A stretch of DNA of 41,128 nucleotides from CBDCKR01 sp964572045 (GTDB lineage Bacteria > Gemmatimonadota > Gemmatimonadetes > Longimicrobiales > Gaopeijiaceae), in contig CAZNEI010000022.1 of NCBI GenBank assembly GCA_964572045.1, positions 1-41,128 on the forward strand, in the 5' to 3' direction. The notes beneath the pieces were generated by a model, which had not been told where the DNA came from, searched no databases, and saw only the letters and a program-made list of their open reading frames with translations. Below, in pieces: positions 24,465 through 35,609 of this stretch (the stretch's first letter is position 1; each line of letters starts with the position of its first letter). The position numbers were made by a program, and so were the translations under genes.

Positions 24465-24961
24465 ATGGCGATGAGGGTCGCGATCCTGACGGTGAGTGAC
24501 GGATGCTTCCGGGGGGTGCGTGAGGACCGCAGCGGCGACATCATCGCCGAATGGTGCAAGCGGCTGGGCTACGAGCTCAAGGAGCGGGCCGTCGTGCCCG
24601 ACGAGAGCGAGGCGATCGTGCCTAGGATCGTAGGATGGGCGGACTCTGGAGCGGTGGACGTCGTGCTGACCACGGGCGGCACCGGCTTCTCGCGCCGCGA
24701 CGTGACGCCCGAGGCGACGCGGACCGTGCTCGAAAAGGAAGCTCCGGGGCTCGCCGAAGCGATGCGGCAGCGGGGCCTCGCGAAGACGCCGCGCGCCGCC
24801 CTGTCGAGGGGCCTTGTAGGCTCTCGGCAAGAGACCCTTGTGGCCAATCTCCCCGGCAGTCCGGGGGGGGTGAAGGACGGCCTCGAGGTCCTGGAGGAGC
24901 TGCTGCCGCACATCGTCGATCTCCTCCGTGGAGACACGGAGCACCGGCCCGAGGGCGAGCG

Positions 24962-24965
<4 letters not shown>
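24465..24965 (+). CDS. mogA: Molybdopterin adenylyltransferase / MoaB-MogA family
   Basis: A 166-residue protein of the MoaB/MogA fold. It starts AILTVSDGCFRGVREDRSGD, has VDVVLTTGGTGFSRRDVTPE with the TTGGTG phosphate-binding loop and conserved Asp, and ends with ANLPGSPGGVKDGLEVLEEL. MogA adenylylates molybdopterin before molybdenum insertion; MoaB paralogues have the same fold. The stop overlaps the ATG of the sigma-54 activator (ATGA), so the two are translationally coupled, although no functional link is obvious. No other Mo-cofactor gene is in the window. Confidence 0.88.
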
Positions 24966-26587
<1,622 letters not shown>

Positions 26588-26653
26588 AGCCGTGGGCGAG
26601 CCCCCGACTCGGACCGCCGGAAAGATGCGGCTCTCTCTCGACGGGATGGACCG

Positions 26654-27277
26654 CTAGGGTGGCGAACTCCCGATGCGGCCGCGCACGCGAGCCCGCTCCA
26701 GTTCGAGTCGGGTCAGAATGCCCTCCCAGGACGTGTCTCTTGCTCCCTCGTACTCGACGGCCAACGTGATCTCAAGGTCGATCGCCGGGTCGAAGGCGTA
26801 GACGGCCATCTGAGTCTCCTCCTGACGCAGCCGCTGCTCGCCCCAGCCGGGGGTGATGGCGCGGATCGCCAGCGGACGGTAGCGCAGACCCCGATTCACG
26901 ATGTGCACACTCTCCGGTTCATAGCGCACGGTGGGAGCCCGGGAGAAGAACGAAACGAGGAAGAGGGAGGGATCTCCGCCGCCTTCGGCCCCCATCTCCG
27001 AACGGCTGGAGCCGGCGAGTCCGGCAAGCCGTTCGTAGGTGTCGGGCGCCGCCAGTCGGATCACCGACTCCGCCAAGGGCGTCACCTTCACACGCAACGC
27101 TCCGCTCTCGAGCGTGAGCGTGAACTCGTCCTGGATCAGAGTCCCGTACCCGGCGGGAACGAGCGGTCGCTCTCCCGGCGGGCCGGAGGGTCGTCCAGAG
27201 CCCGCGGCGACGCCGACTCCGCCGCATCCACTGCTGACCGTCAGCGCCAGCGCACCCAGCGCGGCCCACCGTTTCAC
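26654..27277 (-). CDS. Small putative lipoprotein, unknown function
   Basis: A 207-residue protein with a short hydrophobic signal ending in a possible lipobox (LALTVSSGC, Cys18), followed by a Gly/Pro-rich spacer. The remainder is predicted beta-rich (FTLTLESGALRVKVTPLAES, DPSLFLVSFFSRAPTVRYEP, QMAVYAFDPAIDLEITLAVE) and ends LELERARVRGRIGSSPP. I do not recognise a family. The GTG start at 27275-27277 overlaps the engB stop (GTGA), so it is the last gene of the tig-clpP-clpX-lon-engB run. If exported it would be anchored in the cell envelope. The -3 position of the lipobox is Ser, so lipidation is probable but not certain. Confidence 0.7.
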   Translation of the reverse strand: MKRWAALGALALTVSSGCGGVGVAAGSGRPSGPPGERPLVPAGYGTLIQDEFTLTLESGALRVKVTPLAESVIRLAAPDTYERLAGLAGSSRSEMGAEGGGDPSLFLVSFFSRAPTVRYEPESVHIVNRGLRYRPLAIRAITPGWGEQRLRQEETQMAVYAFDPAIDLEITLAVEYEGARDTSWEGILTRLELERARVRGRIGSSPP

Positions 27278-27879
27278 GTCTTCCCGCCCTTGGGACCGAC
27301 GAGGTCCTCAAGCGCCGCCAGCAGCTCTTCCCGACCCTCTCCGGTCTTGGACGAACACGGAAGCAGCTGGTCCTCGTCCAGGCCCAGGTGATCGATCGCC
27401 GTGGCGACGGCACGGTTGCGCTGCATCTTCTTCAGCTTGTCCATCTTGGTCAGAGCCACCAGTGTGGGAAGCTCCGCTGAGGCCAGAAAGGCGACCATCT
27501 GACGATCCGTGGCCGTAGGATCGTGCCGCGCGTCTACTAGGTGTACGACGCCCCGCACCATCCGTTCCCCTTGCAGGTAGTCCTCGACCAGGATCTTCCA
27601 GGATTCACGCACCTGCGGCGGGACCCTTGCGAATCCGAAGCCGGGAAGATCGACCAGGAAGAAGTGATCGTTCACCCGGTAAAAGTTGATCGACTGGGTC
27701 TTGCCGGGCGAGGCCGAGATCCGAGCCAGCTTTTTTCGGGTGCGCCGAAGGAGGACGTTGATCAGCGACGACTTTCCCACGTTGGATCGTCCTGAGAATG
27801 CGACCTGCGGGAGCTGATCCGGGACGGGCTCACCGGGCAGGTAGAGGCCTCCCGCGAACTCGACCTTCTTGACCTCCAT
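27274..27879 (-). CDS. engB: Ribosome-biogenesis GTPase EngB (YihA/YsxC)
   Basis: A 201-residue GTPase needed for large-subunit assembly. G1 is AFSGRSNVGKSSLINVLL, G2 is around SASPGKTQSINFY, G3 is LVDLPGFGFARVP, G4 is ALTKMDKLKK, and G5 is in LLPCSSKTGEGREELL. The frame stays open upstream into lon, but homology starts at MEVKKVEFAGGLY, so I take the ATG at 27877-27879. It begins one base after the lon stop and is presumably coupled to it. The normal neighbourhood of engB next to lon/clpX is conserved in several phyla. Confidence 0.95.
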   Translation of the reverse strand: MEVKKVEFAGGLYLPGEPVPDQLPQVAFSGRSNVGKSSLINVLLRRTRKKLARISASPGKTQSINFYRVNDHFFLVDLPGFGFARVPPQVRESWKILVEDYLQGERMVRGVVHLVDARHDPTATDRQMVAFLASAELPTLVALTKMDKLKKMQRNRAVATAIDHLGLDEDQLLPCSSKTGEGREELLAALEDLVGPKGGKT

Positions 27880-27880
27880 G

Positions 27881-30298
27881 CTACCGGGAGGGCTGTGGAC
27901 TGAGGAGCGCTCCACGGTCCAACCGATCCCCGAGCGATGCGAACGTCTCCGACAGGGCTTCGGTGAGGACCTCGTCCATCGTCTCCAGGGGGAGGAACTC
28001 GAGGCCCTCCACCACCTCTGCGGGGAGAAGCTCCAGCTCCGCCGCATTGGCTGCCGGAAGGATGACTCGTCGGAGCCCTTCGCGCAGGGCTCCGACGACC
28101 TTCTCCTTGATGCCTCCGACGGCCAAGATCCGTCCGCGCAGAGTGATCTCGCCGGTCATGGCGACATCGGCGCGGGAGGCGACGCCGGTCAGCGCCGAGA
28201 TGAGGGCCGTGGCGATGGTGATGCCGGCCGAGGGACCGTCCTTCGGAGTCGCGCCCTCAGGAATGTGGATGTGGATGTCGACGTCCTTGTGGAAGCGTGG
28301 ATCGAGCCCGAGCCGGGTCGCCCTGGAGCGGGCATAGGTGACGGCGGCGAACGCGGATTCCTTCATCACGTCGCCTAACGTGCCGGTGAGCTGCACCTGA
28401 CCGCTCCCGGGAATGACGGCGACCTCGACGTCCAGCACCTCGCCCCCCGCCTCCGTCCAGGCGAGGCCGTTGGCCATTCCGCAGCGCTCGGCGCGCTCCC
28501 GTCCCTTGCTACGGCCGGGGTAGCGGGCCGGCCCCAGGAGTCGCTTGAGGTCACGCGGGCGCACGGCCAGCGGCTCCGCCTTGCCTTGGCCCGCCAGCCT
28601 CCGGGCGATCTTCCGGGCGACCCGGGAGATGCGACGGTCCAGCTCCCGTACGCCGGCCTCGCGCGTGTACTGGCGTATGATCGCCCGAGCGGCCGCTTCC
28701 GTGAGGGCCGCCGATCCGGGGTCCAGACCGTGACGCCGGGCTTGGTGGGGCCAGAGGAAATGCAGGCCGATGGCGAGCTTTTCGGTGTCCAGGTAGCCCG
28801 GCAGCCGGATGATCTCCATGCGGTCGCGGAGCGCGTCGGGGATGCCGGCCAGGGTGTTGGCGGTGGTGACGAAGAAGACGTCGGAGAGGTCGTACCCCAG
28901 CTCCAGGTAATGGTCCGTGAAGCCCTTGTTCTGCTCCGCGTCCAGCACCTCGAGAAGCGCCGCGCCCGGATCCCCATGAGAGTCGCGGGCAAGCTTGTCC
29001 ACCTCGTCAAGGAGGAAAACCGGATTGACCGTTCCGCTCCGGCGCATCCCCTGCAAGATCCTCCCGGGAAGTGCGCCCACATAGGTGCGCCGGTGGCCGC
29101 GGATCTCCGCCTCGTCGCGCACTCCTCCCAGGCTCACACGCACGAACTCGCGCCCGAGAGCCTCGGCTACACTTCGTCCCAGTGAGGTCTTGCCCACTCC
29201 GGGCGGACCCACAAGGCAAAGGACGGGACCCTTCAGCTCCCCGACCAGCGACAGAACGGCGATGTGGTCCAGAATGCGTTCCTTGACTTCGTCGAGGCCG
29301 TGGTGGGCTCGATCCAGCGCCTTGGCCGCATGCTCGACCACAAGATTGTCCTCGCTCCGCCGCCTCCAAGGGAGTGCGAGGATCCAGTCGAGATAGGTCC
29401 GAATGACCGCGGCCTCCGGAGCGTGCGGGTTCAGTTTTTCGAGGCGACCGAACTCATGCTCCGCCCGCTCGCGCGCGTGTGCCGGCAAATCGGCCGCCTC
29501 GAGCCTGTCGGCCACGTCCGCCCACTCGTCGTTCCTGCCGGAGCCCAGCTCCCGATGGATCGCCTTGAGCTGCTCCTGCAAGTAGAACTGGCGGCGGTCC
29601 GAGTCCACCTGAACGCGGATCTGGGCATCCAGCTTCTCCTCGATGCGGAGAATCTCGAGTTCGCGGACCAGAGTCTCCTTCAGCAGCCCGAACTGCGCTT
29701 GGACGCTCGAAGCCTCCAAGAGCTCCTGTTTCTCTTTGGGGAGGACGAGCAGATGGCCGCAGATGAAATGCGCCGTGCGCTGGCGGTCCCCTTGGAGCGA
29801 GCCCGATTCCGTGAGTTCGTCCGGCATCCGGTCGTTGAGCCGCACGTACTCGCTGAAGAGCCGCACGACCTTCCGAGCGAGGGCCTCGTCCTCGGGAGAC
29901 TCCGCCGCACGGCTCCGCTCCTCGGGAACGAAGGCCTCGACGGACGCCTTGAAGCCTGCGTCCGAGGACAGGAATCGGCGCACGCGGACCCGACCGAGCC
30001 CCTCGAACACCACTCTCGCCGTCCCGTCGGGAAGCCTCGAGAATTGTACGATGCGCGCCACGGTGCCCACACGGTGAATGTCCTCGCGCGTCGGCTCCTC
30101 GACTTGGACGTCCTTCTGAGCCAGCAGCAGGACGAGCCGGTCGCCCTCGTCAGCGGCATCCAGGGACGCGAGTGACGGCGGTCGGCCGATGAGGAGAGGC
30201 AGGACGAGATACGGGAAGAAGACGAGATCCCGGAGTGCCACCGCGGGCAGATGGTCAGGGGTCTCGTAGGTCTGATCGACCCGGATCAGCGTGGCCAT
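27881..30298 (-). CDS. lon: ATP-dependent Lon protease
   Basis: An 805-residue LonA-type protease. It has the N-terminal substrate domain (LPAVALRDLVFFPYLVLPLL), a coiled-coil middle (RQFYLQEQLKAIHRELGSGR), Walker A LVGPPGVGKTSLGRSVAEAL, Walker B NPVFLLDEVDKLARD, and a C-terminal protease domain. The latter carries the Ser690/Lys733 catalytic dyad in PKDGPSAGITIATALISAL and AVGGIKEKVVGALREGL. It degrades misfolded and regulatory proteins in the cytoplasm. It sits 127 bases downstream of clpX on the same strand; the gap is big enough for a separate promoter, but none was recognised. Length and motifs are complete. Confidence 0.97.
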   Translation of the reverse strand: MATLIRVDQTYETPDHLPAVALRDLVFFPYLVLPLLIGRPPSLASLDAADEGDRLVLLLAQKDVQVEEPTREDIHRVGTVARIVQFSRLPDGTARVVFEGLGRVRVRRFLSSDAGFKASVEAFVPEERSRAAESPEDEALARKVVRLFSEYVRLNDRMPDELTESGSLQGDRQRTAHFICGHLLVLPKEKQELLEASSVQAQFGLLKETLVRELEILRIEEKLDAQIRVQVDSDRRQFYLQEQLKAIHRELGSGRNDEWADVADRLEAADLPAHARERAEHEFGRLEKLNPHAPEAAVIRTYLDWILALPWRRRSEDNLVVEHAAKALDRAHHGLDEVKERILDHIAVLSLVGELKGPVLCLVGPPGVGKTSLGRSVAEALGREFVRVSLGGVRDEAEIRGHRRTYVGALPGRILQGMRRSGTVNPVFLLDEVDKLARDSHGDPGAALLEVLDAEQNKGFTDHYLELGYDLSDVFFVTTANTLAGIPDALRDRMEIIRLPGYLDTEKLAIGLHFLWPHQARRHGLDPGSAALTEAAARAIIRQYTREAGVRELDRRISRVARKIARRLAGQGKAEPLAVRPRDLKRLLGPARYPGRSKGRERAERCGMANGLAWTEAGGEVLDVEVAVIPGSGQVQLTGTLGDVMKESAFAAVTYARSRATRLGLDPRFHKDVDIHIHIPEGATPKDGPSAGITIATALISALTGVASRADVAMTGEITLRGRILAVGGIKEKVVGALREGLRRVILPAANAAELELLPAEVVEGLEFLPLETMDEVLTEALSETFASLGDRLDRGALLSPQPSR

Positions 30299-30425
30299 TC
30301 GGCTCCCGGGAGCTGCGTCGATCGGAGCGGGCGGACCGGGCCGGGGGCATCGTCCCCGGTGCGCGCTATCCTACTCCGGGAAACAGATGTGGGGAAGGCC
30401 CCCCGAGAGATGGCGCCCCTGCTCG

Positions 30426-31658
30426 TCAGGCTTCCTTTTTTTGCTCCTCGGGATAGAGCACGAGAAGGGGCGGAACGCGCTGCTCGACGGAGTCGGCGGT
30501 GACCACGACCTCGCGTACATCCGCCCGGGAGGGGAGCTCGAACATCACGTCGCGCATGAAGTTCTCGATCACCGAGCGCAGGCCGCGCGCGCCCGTGCCT
30601 CTCTCGAGAGCCTTTCTCGCGATCTTCCGCAGCGCGTCGCCGTCGAAGGTCAGGCCGATCCCCTCGAGCTCGAACATCTTGGTGTACTGCTTGACCAACG
30701 CGTTCCTGGGCTCGGCGAGGATCTCTACGAGAGCATCCTCGTCGAGGTCGTCGAGGTGGACGATGACCGGAAGGCGTCCGACAAGCTCCGGGATCAGCCC
30801 GAAGCGCTGAAGGTCCTCCGGCTCCACGTAACGGAGAAGCTCGTCGCGCTGCTCGTCGGGAGCCTTCTCGCCGAACCCGATCCTCCGTTTGCCGAGCCGG
30901 GCCTCCACGATCTGCTCGAGGCCATCGAATGCGCCCCCGCAGACGAACAGGATATTCCGCGTGTCGAGCTGGATGTACTCCTGTTGGGGGTGCTTGCGGC
31001 CTCCCTGGGGGGGTACAGAGGCGACCGTACCCTCCAGGATCTTGAGCAATGCCTGCTGGACTCCCTCGCCCGAGACGTCTCGCGTGATGGAAGGGTTCTC
31101 CGACTTGCGGGCGATCTTGTCCATCTCGTCGATGTACACGATCCCGCGCTCGCACTCTCCGATGTTGAAATCGGAGGCCTGAAGAAGACGAACCAGGATG
31201 TTCTCCACGTCCTCGCCCACGTATCCGGCTTCGGTGAGGGTTGTGGCGTCGGCGATCGTGAAGGGAACGTGAAGGATGCGGGCCAAGGTCTGTGCGAGCA
31301 GCGTCTTGCCGACGCCCGTCGGCCCGATCAGGAGAACGTTTGCCTTGTCGATCTCGACTTCGTCGAGCACGCCCTGGTTATTGACGCGCTTGTAGTGGTT
31401 GTAGACGGCTACCGAAAGGGCGCGCTTGGCGAGCTCCTGGCCGATCACGTATTGGTCGAGGACGGCCTTGATCTCCCTCGGGGTCGGGCTGGAAACAACG
31501 GACTCTGCAGCCTCTCGCTCCTCCTCCTCGGCGAGGATCTCGTTGCAGAGGGAGATGCACTCGTTGCAGATGTAGACCGACGGGCCAGAGATGAACTTCT
31601 TGACGCTTTCCTTCGACTTTCCGCAGAAGCTACAGCGCAGGTGTTTCTGGTCGGACAT
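30426..31658 (-). CDS. clpX: ClpXP unfoldase subunit ClpX
   Basis: A 410-residue AAA+ unfoldase. The N-terminal zinc-binding domain has Cys9, Cys12, Cys31 and Cys34 (RCSFCGKS and YICNECISLC). Walker A is LIGPTGVGKTLLAQTLA (residues 111-127), a pore loop is AGYVGEDVEN, and Walker B is GIVYIDEMDKIARKSENPSI. The ClpP-docking IGF loop is in KRRIGFGEKA, and sensor motifs are in FGLIPELVGRLPVIVHLDDL. It starts 23 bases after the clpP stop on the same strand, giving the standard tig-clpP-clpX arrangement. Confidence 0.98.
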   Translation of the reverse strand: MSDQKHLRCSFCGKSKESVKKFISGPSVYICNECISLCNEILAEEEEREAAESVVSSPTPREIKAVLDQYVIGQELAKRALSVAVYNHYKRVNNQGVLDEVEIDKANVLLIGPTGVGKTLLAQTLARILHVPFTIADATTLTEAGYVGEDVENILVRLLQASDFNIGECERGIVYIDEMDKIARKSENPSITRDVSGEGVQQALLKILEGTVASVPPQGGRKHPQQEYIQLDTRNILFVCGGAFDGLEQIVEARLGKRRIGFGEKAPDEQRDELLRYVEPEDLQRFGLIPELVGRLPVIVHLDDLDEDALVEILAEPRNALVKQYTKMFELEGIGLTFDGDALRKIARKALERGTGARGLRSVIENFMRDVMFELPSRADVREVVVTADSVEQRVPPLLVLYPEEQKKEA

Positions 31659-31681
31659 CTTCTCGCTCGCCGTTCGCTGCC

Positions 31682-32335
31682 TTACGCGTTGTCGTTCTCG
31701 CCCGACCCCTCGAACGTCTTGTGCGGGTCCGCGGGCGTCGATCCGTTCGACACGGGGCCTTCGAGGATCCGGTCGATCAAGCCGTATTCCACGGCCTCCT
31801 CGGGGCTCATGAAGCGGTCGCGATCCACGTCGTCCTGGATGCGCTTGACCGGTTGGCCCGTGTGCTTCGACAAGATCTGATTGAGCCGCTGCCTCGTATA
31901 GAGGATCTCCCTGGCGGCGATCTCGATGTCGGCCGCCGTCCCGCGGGACCCTCCCGAGGGTTGGTGGATCATGATTCGCGAGTTGGGCAGGGCGCCACGC
32001 TTCCCACGCTCTCCTGCGGCCACGAGCACCGCCGCCATCGAAGCCGCGATTCCCACGGCGAAGGTAGCGACCGGGGCCCGCATGTGCTGAATCGTGTCAT
32101 AGATCGCCAAGCCCGCGTAGACCCCGCCACCGGGCGAGTTCACGTAGAGATAGACGTCGCGTTCCGGATCCTCCGCATCGAGGAACAGGAGTTGGGCGAC
32201 AACGATGTTCGCCACGTTATCGTCGATCGGCGTGCCTAGGAAGATGATCCGGTCCATGAGCAGGCGGCTGAAGATGTCGTAGCTCCGCTCCCCACGGCTC
32301 GTCCGCTCTATGACGTAAGGTGGATAGATCGGCAT
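31682..32335 (-). CDS. clpP: ATP-dependent Clp protease proteolytic subunit
   Basis: A 217-residue serine peptidase forming the tetradecameric chamber used by ClpX. The triad is Ser99 in GIAASMAAVLVAAG, His124 in IMIHQPSGGSRGTA and Asp173 in DRDRFMSPEEAVEYGLID. The N-terminal loop MPIYPPYVIERTSRGERSYD and DVYLYVNSPGGGVYAGLAIY are typical. The C-terminal tail of about 20 residues (NGSTPADPHKTFEGSGENDN) is longer and more polar than in many homologues. It lies 29 bases after tig and 23 before clpX. Confidence 0.97.
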   Translation of the reverse strand: MPIYPPYVIERTSRGERSYDIFSRLLMDRIIFLGTPIDDNVANIVVAQLLFLDAEDPERDVYLYVNSPGGGVYAGLAIYDTIQHMRAPVATFAVGIAASMAAVLVAAGERGKRGALPNSRIMIHQPSGGSRGTAADIEIAAREILYTRQRLNQILSKHTGQPVKRIQDDVDRDRFMSPEEAVEYGLIDRILEGPVSNGSTPADPHKTFEGSGENDNA

Positions 32336-32364
32336 GGGCTCCCGGTTGCTCCGTTCTTATCGGG

Positions 32365-33627
32365 TCAGTTCTCGGTGATTTCCGACTGCTTCTTTAGGAA
32401 CTCGAAGACCTTGCGCTCCGTAATCTCCCGTTCCAAGGCCCCCAATCTGTCGTTCTTCTTGAGGCCGGCCGTGACCTTGGCCCGCGCCTCGCCGCTCTTT
32501 TCGGCGATTTCCTCGATGCGGGCGTCGACTTCCTTCTTGGTCGCTCTGAACCCTTGGCTCTCCGACACTCTCTCCAGGACCAGCATCCGCTTGACGGCCA
32601 GCTCGGCTTGGGGCGCAACCTGCTCGCTCGCCTCCTGCCACTTCTCGTCAGGTACGCCTTCCCGGCTCCCCAACAGGGACTCCACGTAGCGGTCCACCAT
32701 CGACACGGGCGCCCTGAACGGGTTCGCGTCGAGGATCGCGTCTAGGAGTCTGCCGCGCACGACGCTCTCGGCCTGATCCTCCGCTTCCCTCCTCAAGTCT
32801 GTTCGGACCTTCTCAGAGAGGTCGGCGAGGCCTTCGAAGTCGCCTAGGCTCCGAGCGAAGTCCTCGCTCAATTCGGGAAGCTCCAACACCTGCCGGGAGT
32901 TCAGCCGGATGCGCAGGTGCTCCTCGTCTCCCCTCCTCTCCTCGTTGGCGAAATCGTCGGGGAAGCGGACCACAAAGTCGCCGAGGGTGCCGACCTCCAA
33001 CGACTTGATGGCCTGCTCGATGTCGGGGATGGCGTCTCCTGTCCCGAGCACGAACTCATACGGCTGCATGCCGCGGGCGGCACCGTCCTCGAGCCGCTCG
33101 ATCTCGACGCTCACCCGGTTCCCGTCCTCGGGTCTCCCGCCCTCGAGGGGAGCCCACGTGCCGTTCTGTGCCCGAAGACGCCCCAAGACGTCCTGGACCC
33201 TGTCGTCCAGGTCGCCGACAGCCGGCCTCTCGATCCTGAACCCCCCCACCCGAGAGAGCTCGATCTCCGGCCTGACGTCGAACGAGATAGAGAACGTCAG
33301 GTCCTGTTGCGGCTCGTAATGCAGGTCGCCCAATTCCCCTTCCGAGATCGGCTTGAGCCCGTTCCGGCTGAGAGCCTCACGGTACGCGGCGTCGACCAGT
33401 TCGTCGATCGTCTCCCGATCCAGCACGGCGCGGTATCGCCTCTCCACCACTGCGGCCGGCACCCGTCCCTTGCGGAACCCGGGAAGTCTGAGGCGGGCGG
33501 CGAGTTTCTTCCTGAGGCGAAGCCGCTCCGATTCGACCACGCCGGCAGGCACGGTCACGGTCAGCGTGCGGCGCCAACGCTCGCCCTCCACCACCCTAAC
33601 CCGAAGCTGTGTTCCGTCGATCGCCAT
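32365..33627 (-). CDS. tig: Trigger factor (ribosome-bound chaperone/prolyl isomerase)
   Basis: A 420-residue chaperone acting at the ribosome exit tunnel. The ribosome-binding signature is LPGFRKGRVPAAVV at about residues 48-61. The middle PPIase domain follows (NRVSVEIERLEDGAARGMQP, FVLGTGDAIPDIEQAIKSLE). The C-terminal helical cradle begins around ELSEDFARSLGDFEGLADLS and ends EFLKKQSEITEN. As the first protein gene of the clpP-clpX-lon-engB run it sits 50 bases after tRNA-Leu on the same strand. A shared transcript with the tRNA is possible. Confidence 0.96.
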   Translation of the reverse strand: MAIDGTQLRVRVVEGERWRRTLTVTVPAGVVESERLRLRKKLAARLRLPGFRKGRVPAAVVERRYRAVLDRETIDELVDAAYREALSRNGLKPISEGELGDLHYEPQQDLTFSISFDVRPEIELSRVGGFRIERPAVGDLDDRVQDVLGRLRAQNGTWAPLEGGRPEDGNRVSVEIERLEDGAARGMQPYEFVLGTGDAIPDIEQAIKSLEVGTLGDFVVRFPDDFANEERRGDEEHLRIRLNSRQVLELPELSEDFARSLGDFEGLADLSEKVRTDLRREAEDQAESVVRGRLLDAILDANPFRAPVSMVDRYVESLLGSREGVPDEKWQEASEQVAPQAELAVKRMLVLERVSESQGFRATKKEVDARIEEIAEKSGEARAKVTAGLKKNDRLGALEREITERKVFEFLKKQSEITEN

Positions 33628-33676
33628 CCTGGGGCCAGTCTCTCAAGAGCGAGTCGGCGCGCCCTCATCCGACAAA

Positions 33677-33760
33677 TGCGAAAGGGGGGACTCGAACCCC
33701 CACGGCTCAGGAGCCACAGGATCCTAAGTCCTGCGCGTCTACCAATTCCGCCACTTTCGC
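33677..33760 (-). tRNA. tRNA-Leu (anticodon UAG)
   Basis: Read on the minus strand, the 84-base gene starts GCGAAAGTGGCGGAATTGG and ends with CTTTCGC plus discriminator A. The acceptor stem GCGAAAG/CTTTCGC is fully paired. The D-loop has GGAATTGGTAGAC. The anticodon stem-loop is CAGGA-CTTAGGA-TCCTG with anticodon TAG (CUA/CUN leucine codons). A long variable arm (GGCTCC-TGA-GCC region) marks a class II tRNA. The T-arm carries GGTTCGAGTCC. CCA is not encoded. Confidence 0.97.
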
Positions 33761-33955
33761 CCGTGAATTCGCCGAGAAACGAGCATCACTCCGGGCCATG
33801 GGAAGATAACCGAGGCCGAAAACCCCATCAACCGATCGGGCCTGCCCGAAGGGTCGGCCTCGGGGACGAGCCGAGCCCCCGCCGGGCGAGCGCGCGGAAA
33901 GCGCCGCCCTCGAGCGAAGAGAGCGGCCGCGCCGTGGCCCCTGGGATAAGGGGGA

Positions 33956-35494
33956 TCAGCCGGGAACGCGTACGTGGAATACGCGCGGCAGGCCCGCCCC
34001 GGTGGCCAGTCGCAGGGTGACAATGTCGCCCGGCTCGACGTCGGCCATGATGCGCCGCGCGTCGGCGGCCCGGCCGACCGGTTGCCGGTTGATCTCAAGG
34101 AGCTTGTAGCCCGCGACTACGCCTCTCCGCTCCGAGGGGCCGTTGACTTGGACGTCCGTGATGATGGCGCCGTCGACCTCATCGAACCCGAACGTCGACG
34201 CGGACTCGCGAGTCATGTCCTCGATGCGGAGGCCCAGCTTGGCGTCCATCCCGCGATCGTCGGGGTCCGGCGAAGCGGCCACGGCGAGGGGCTCGGAGCT
34301 GAGCGGGGCCTCTCCCAGCTCGACCTCCAGGGTGAACTCACGCCCTTCGCGATAGATCGTCACATCGATCCGATCTCCCGGCCGCCTCAGGGCGATCACC
34401 TGCTGGAGCTGACCGACGCGGCCGATCTGTTGATCGTCGATCGCCACAATGACGTCATAAGGCCTGAGACCGTGCCGCTCGGCGGGGCCGTCGGGGGTGA
34501 TCATGGTCACCTCGACACCGGAGACGGTGGGCAGCCCGTACTGCTCGGCCGAGATCTGGTCGATGCTCCCCATCCCGACGCCCAGCAGAGCCCGGCGCAC
34601 TTCCCCGTATTCGACGAGGTCCTCCATGACTCGCTGGGCGAGATCGATGGGGATGGCGAATCCGTAGCCCTGGTAGAATCCGGTCCTGCTTGCGATCGCC
34701 GAGTTGATGCCGACGACCTGGCCCCTCAGGTTGACCATCGGACCGCCCGAGTTGCCCGGGTTGATCACGGCGTCGGTCTGAATGAAGTCCTCGATCGCGA
34801 AGCCGCGGTTTTCCCTCGTCTCGGGGTCCTCTTGGAGCTCGCGCTGGAGCAGCTGCAGGGGCCTTCCCAGTGCGCTGACGATCCCCGCCGTCACGGTGTA
34901 ATCCAGGGGACGGCTCGTGCCCCCGAATCCCGGATTGCCGATCGCGACGATCCACTCGCCCACCCGCAGGTCGTTCGAGCTTCCGAGGCTCAGCTGGGTG
35001 AGGCCCTGTGCGTCGATCTTGATCACTGCGACATCGGTGAAGGGATCGCGGCCGACGAGCGTGGCGGGGAAGGACCTCCGGTCCTGCAGGAATACGGTGA
35101 GCGCGGTCGCGTCGGCGATGACGTGGTTGTTCGTGAGGATGTATCCGTCGCTCGAGACGACGAAGCCGCTTCCCCCCGAGACCCGGTCACGCTGTGGGTC
35201 AGAATCGGGGAAGTTGCGGAAGAATCCTCCCTGGGACCGTGAGAGCTGTCCCTGGCGTCGCGCCTCGATCCTCACGACTGCGGGCGTGACCATATCGGCG
35301 ACGTTGACGAATGCGTCGCTCAGGTCGACGGCGGGCCGGACGGCCTCGACCGGGACCTGCGGCGCAGTCTCGACGGCCGGCATCGAGTGCGTCACCCCGG
35401 TCCACCCCAGCGCCGAGGTCATGCCCAGCCCGAAGAGACAGGCCAATGCCGAGTAGAACGCGATCTTGATCTTCGCGCGGAGAGGGTCGTACAT
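33956..35494 (-). CDS. htrA: HtrA/DegP-type periplasmic serine protease
   Basis: A 512-residue membrane-anchored or secreted quality-control protease. Residues 9-31 form one hydrophobic segment (IKIAFYSALACLFGLGMTSA). The trypsin-like domain has His124 (TNNHVIADAT), Asp154 (FTDVAVIKID) and Ser249 (NPGNSGGPMVNLRGQVVGIN). Two PDZ domains follow: the first around VSGVEVTMITPDGPAERHGL, the second around GAIITDVQVNGPSERRGVVA. A disordered acidic linker (LAVAASPDPDDRGMD) lies between them. It is transcribed in the same direction as dnaK, 115 bases downstream of it, placing envelope and cytoplasmic stress genes together. Confidence 0.94.
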   Translation of the reverse strand: MYDPLRAKIKIAFYSALACLFGLGMTSALGWTGVTHSMPAVETAPQVPVEAVRPAVDLSDAFVNVADMVTPAVVRIEARRQGQLSRSQGGFFRNFPDSDPQRDRVSGGSGFVVSSDGYILTNNHVIADATALTVFLQDRRSFPATLVGRDPFTDVAVIKIDAQGLTQLSLGSSNDLRVGEWIVAIGNPGFGGTSRPLDYTVTAGIVSALGRPLQLLQRELQEDPETRENRGFAIEDFIQTDAVINPGNSGGPMVNLRGQVVGINSAIASRTGFYQGYGFAIPIDLAQRVMEDLVEYGEVRRALLGVGMGSIDQISAEQYGLPTVSGVEVTMITPDGPAERHGLRPYDVIVAIDDQQIGRVGQLQQVIALRRPGDRIDVTIYREGREFTLEVELGEAPLSSEPLAVAASPDPDDRGMDAKLGLRIEDMTRESASTFGFDEVDGAIITDVQVNGPSERRGVVAGYKLLEINRQPVGRAADARRIMADVEPGDIVTLRLATGAGLPRVFHVRVPG

Positions 35495-35609
35495 ATGCCG
35501 GAATTCCTTACTTGCGATGCCCGAGCGCGTGCCTCACGCGGACGCGCCTCTTCCAGTTACACGCTCTTACACGGCAGGCCGACGCGATGGTCCGCCGCTC
35601 CCCGAGCCT

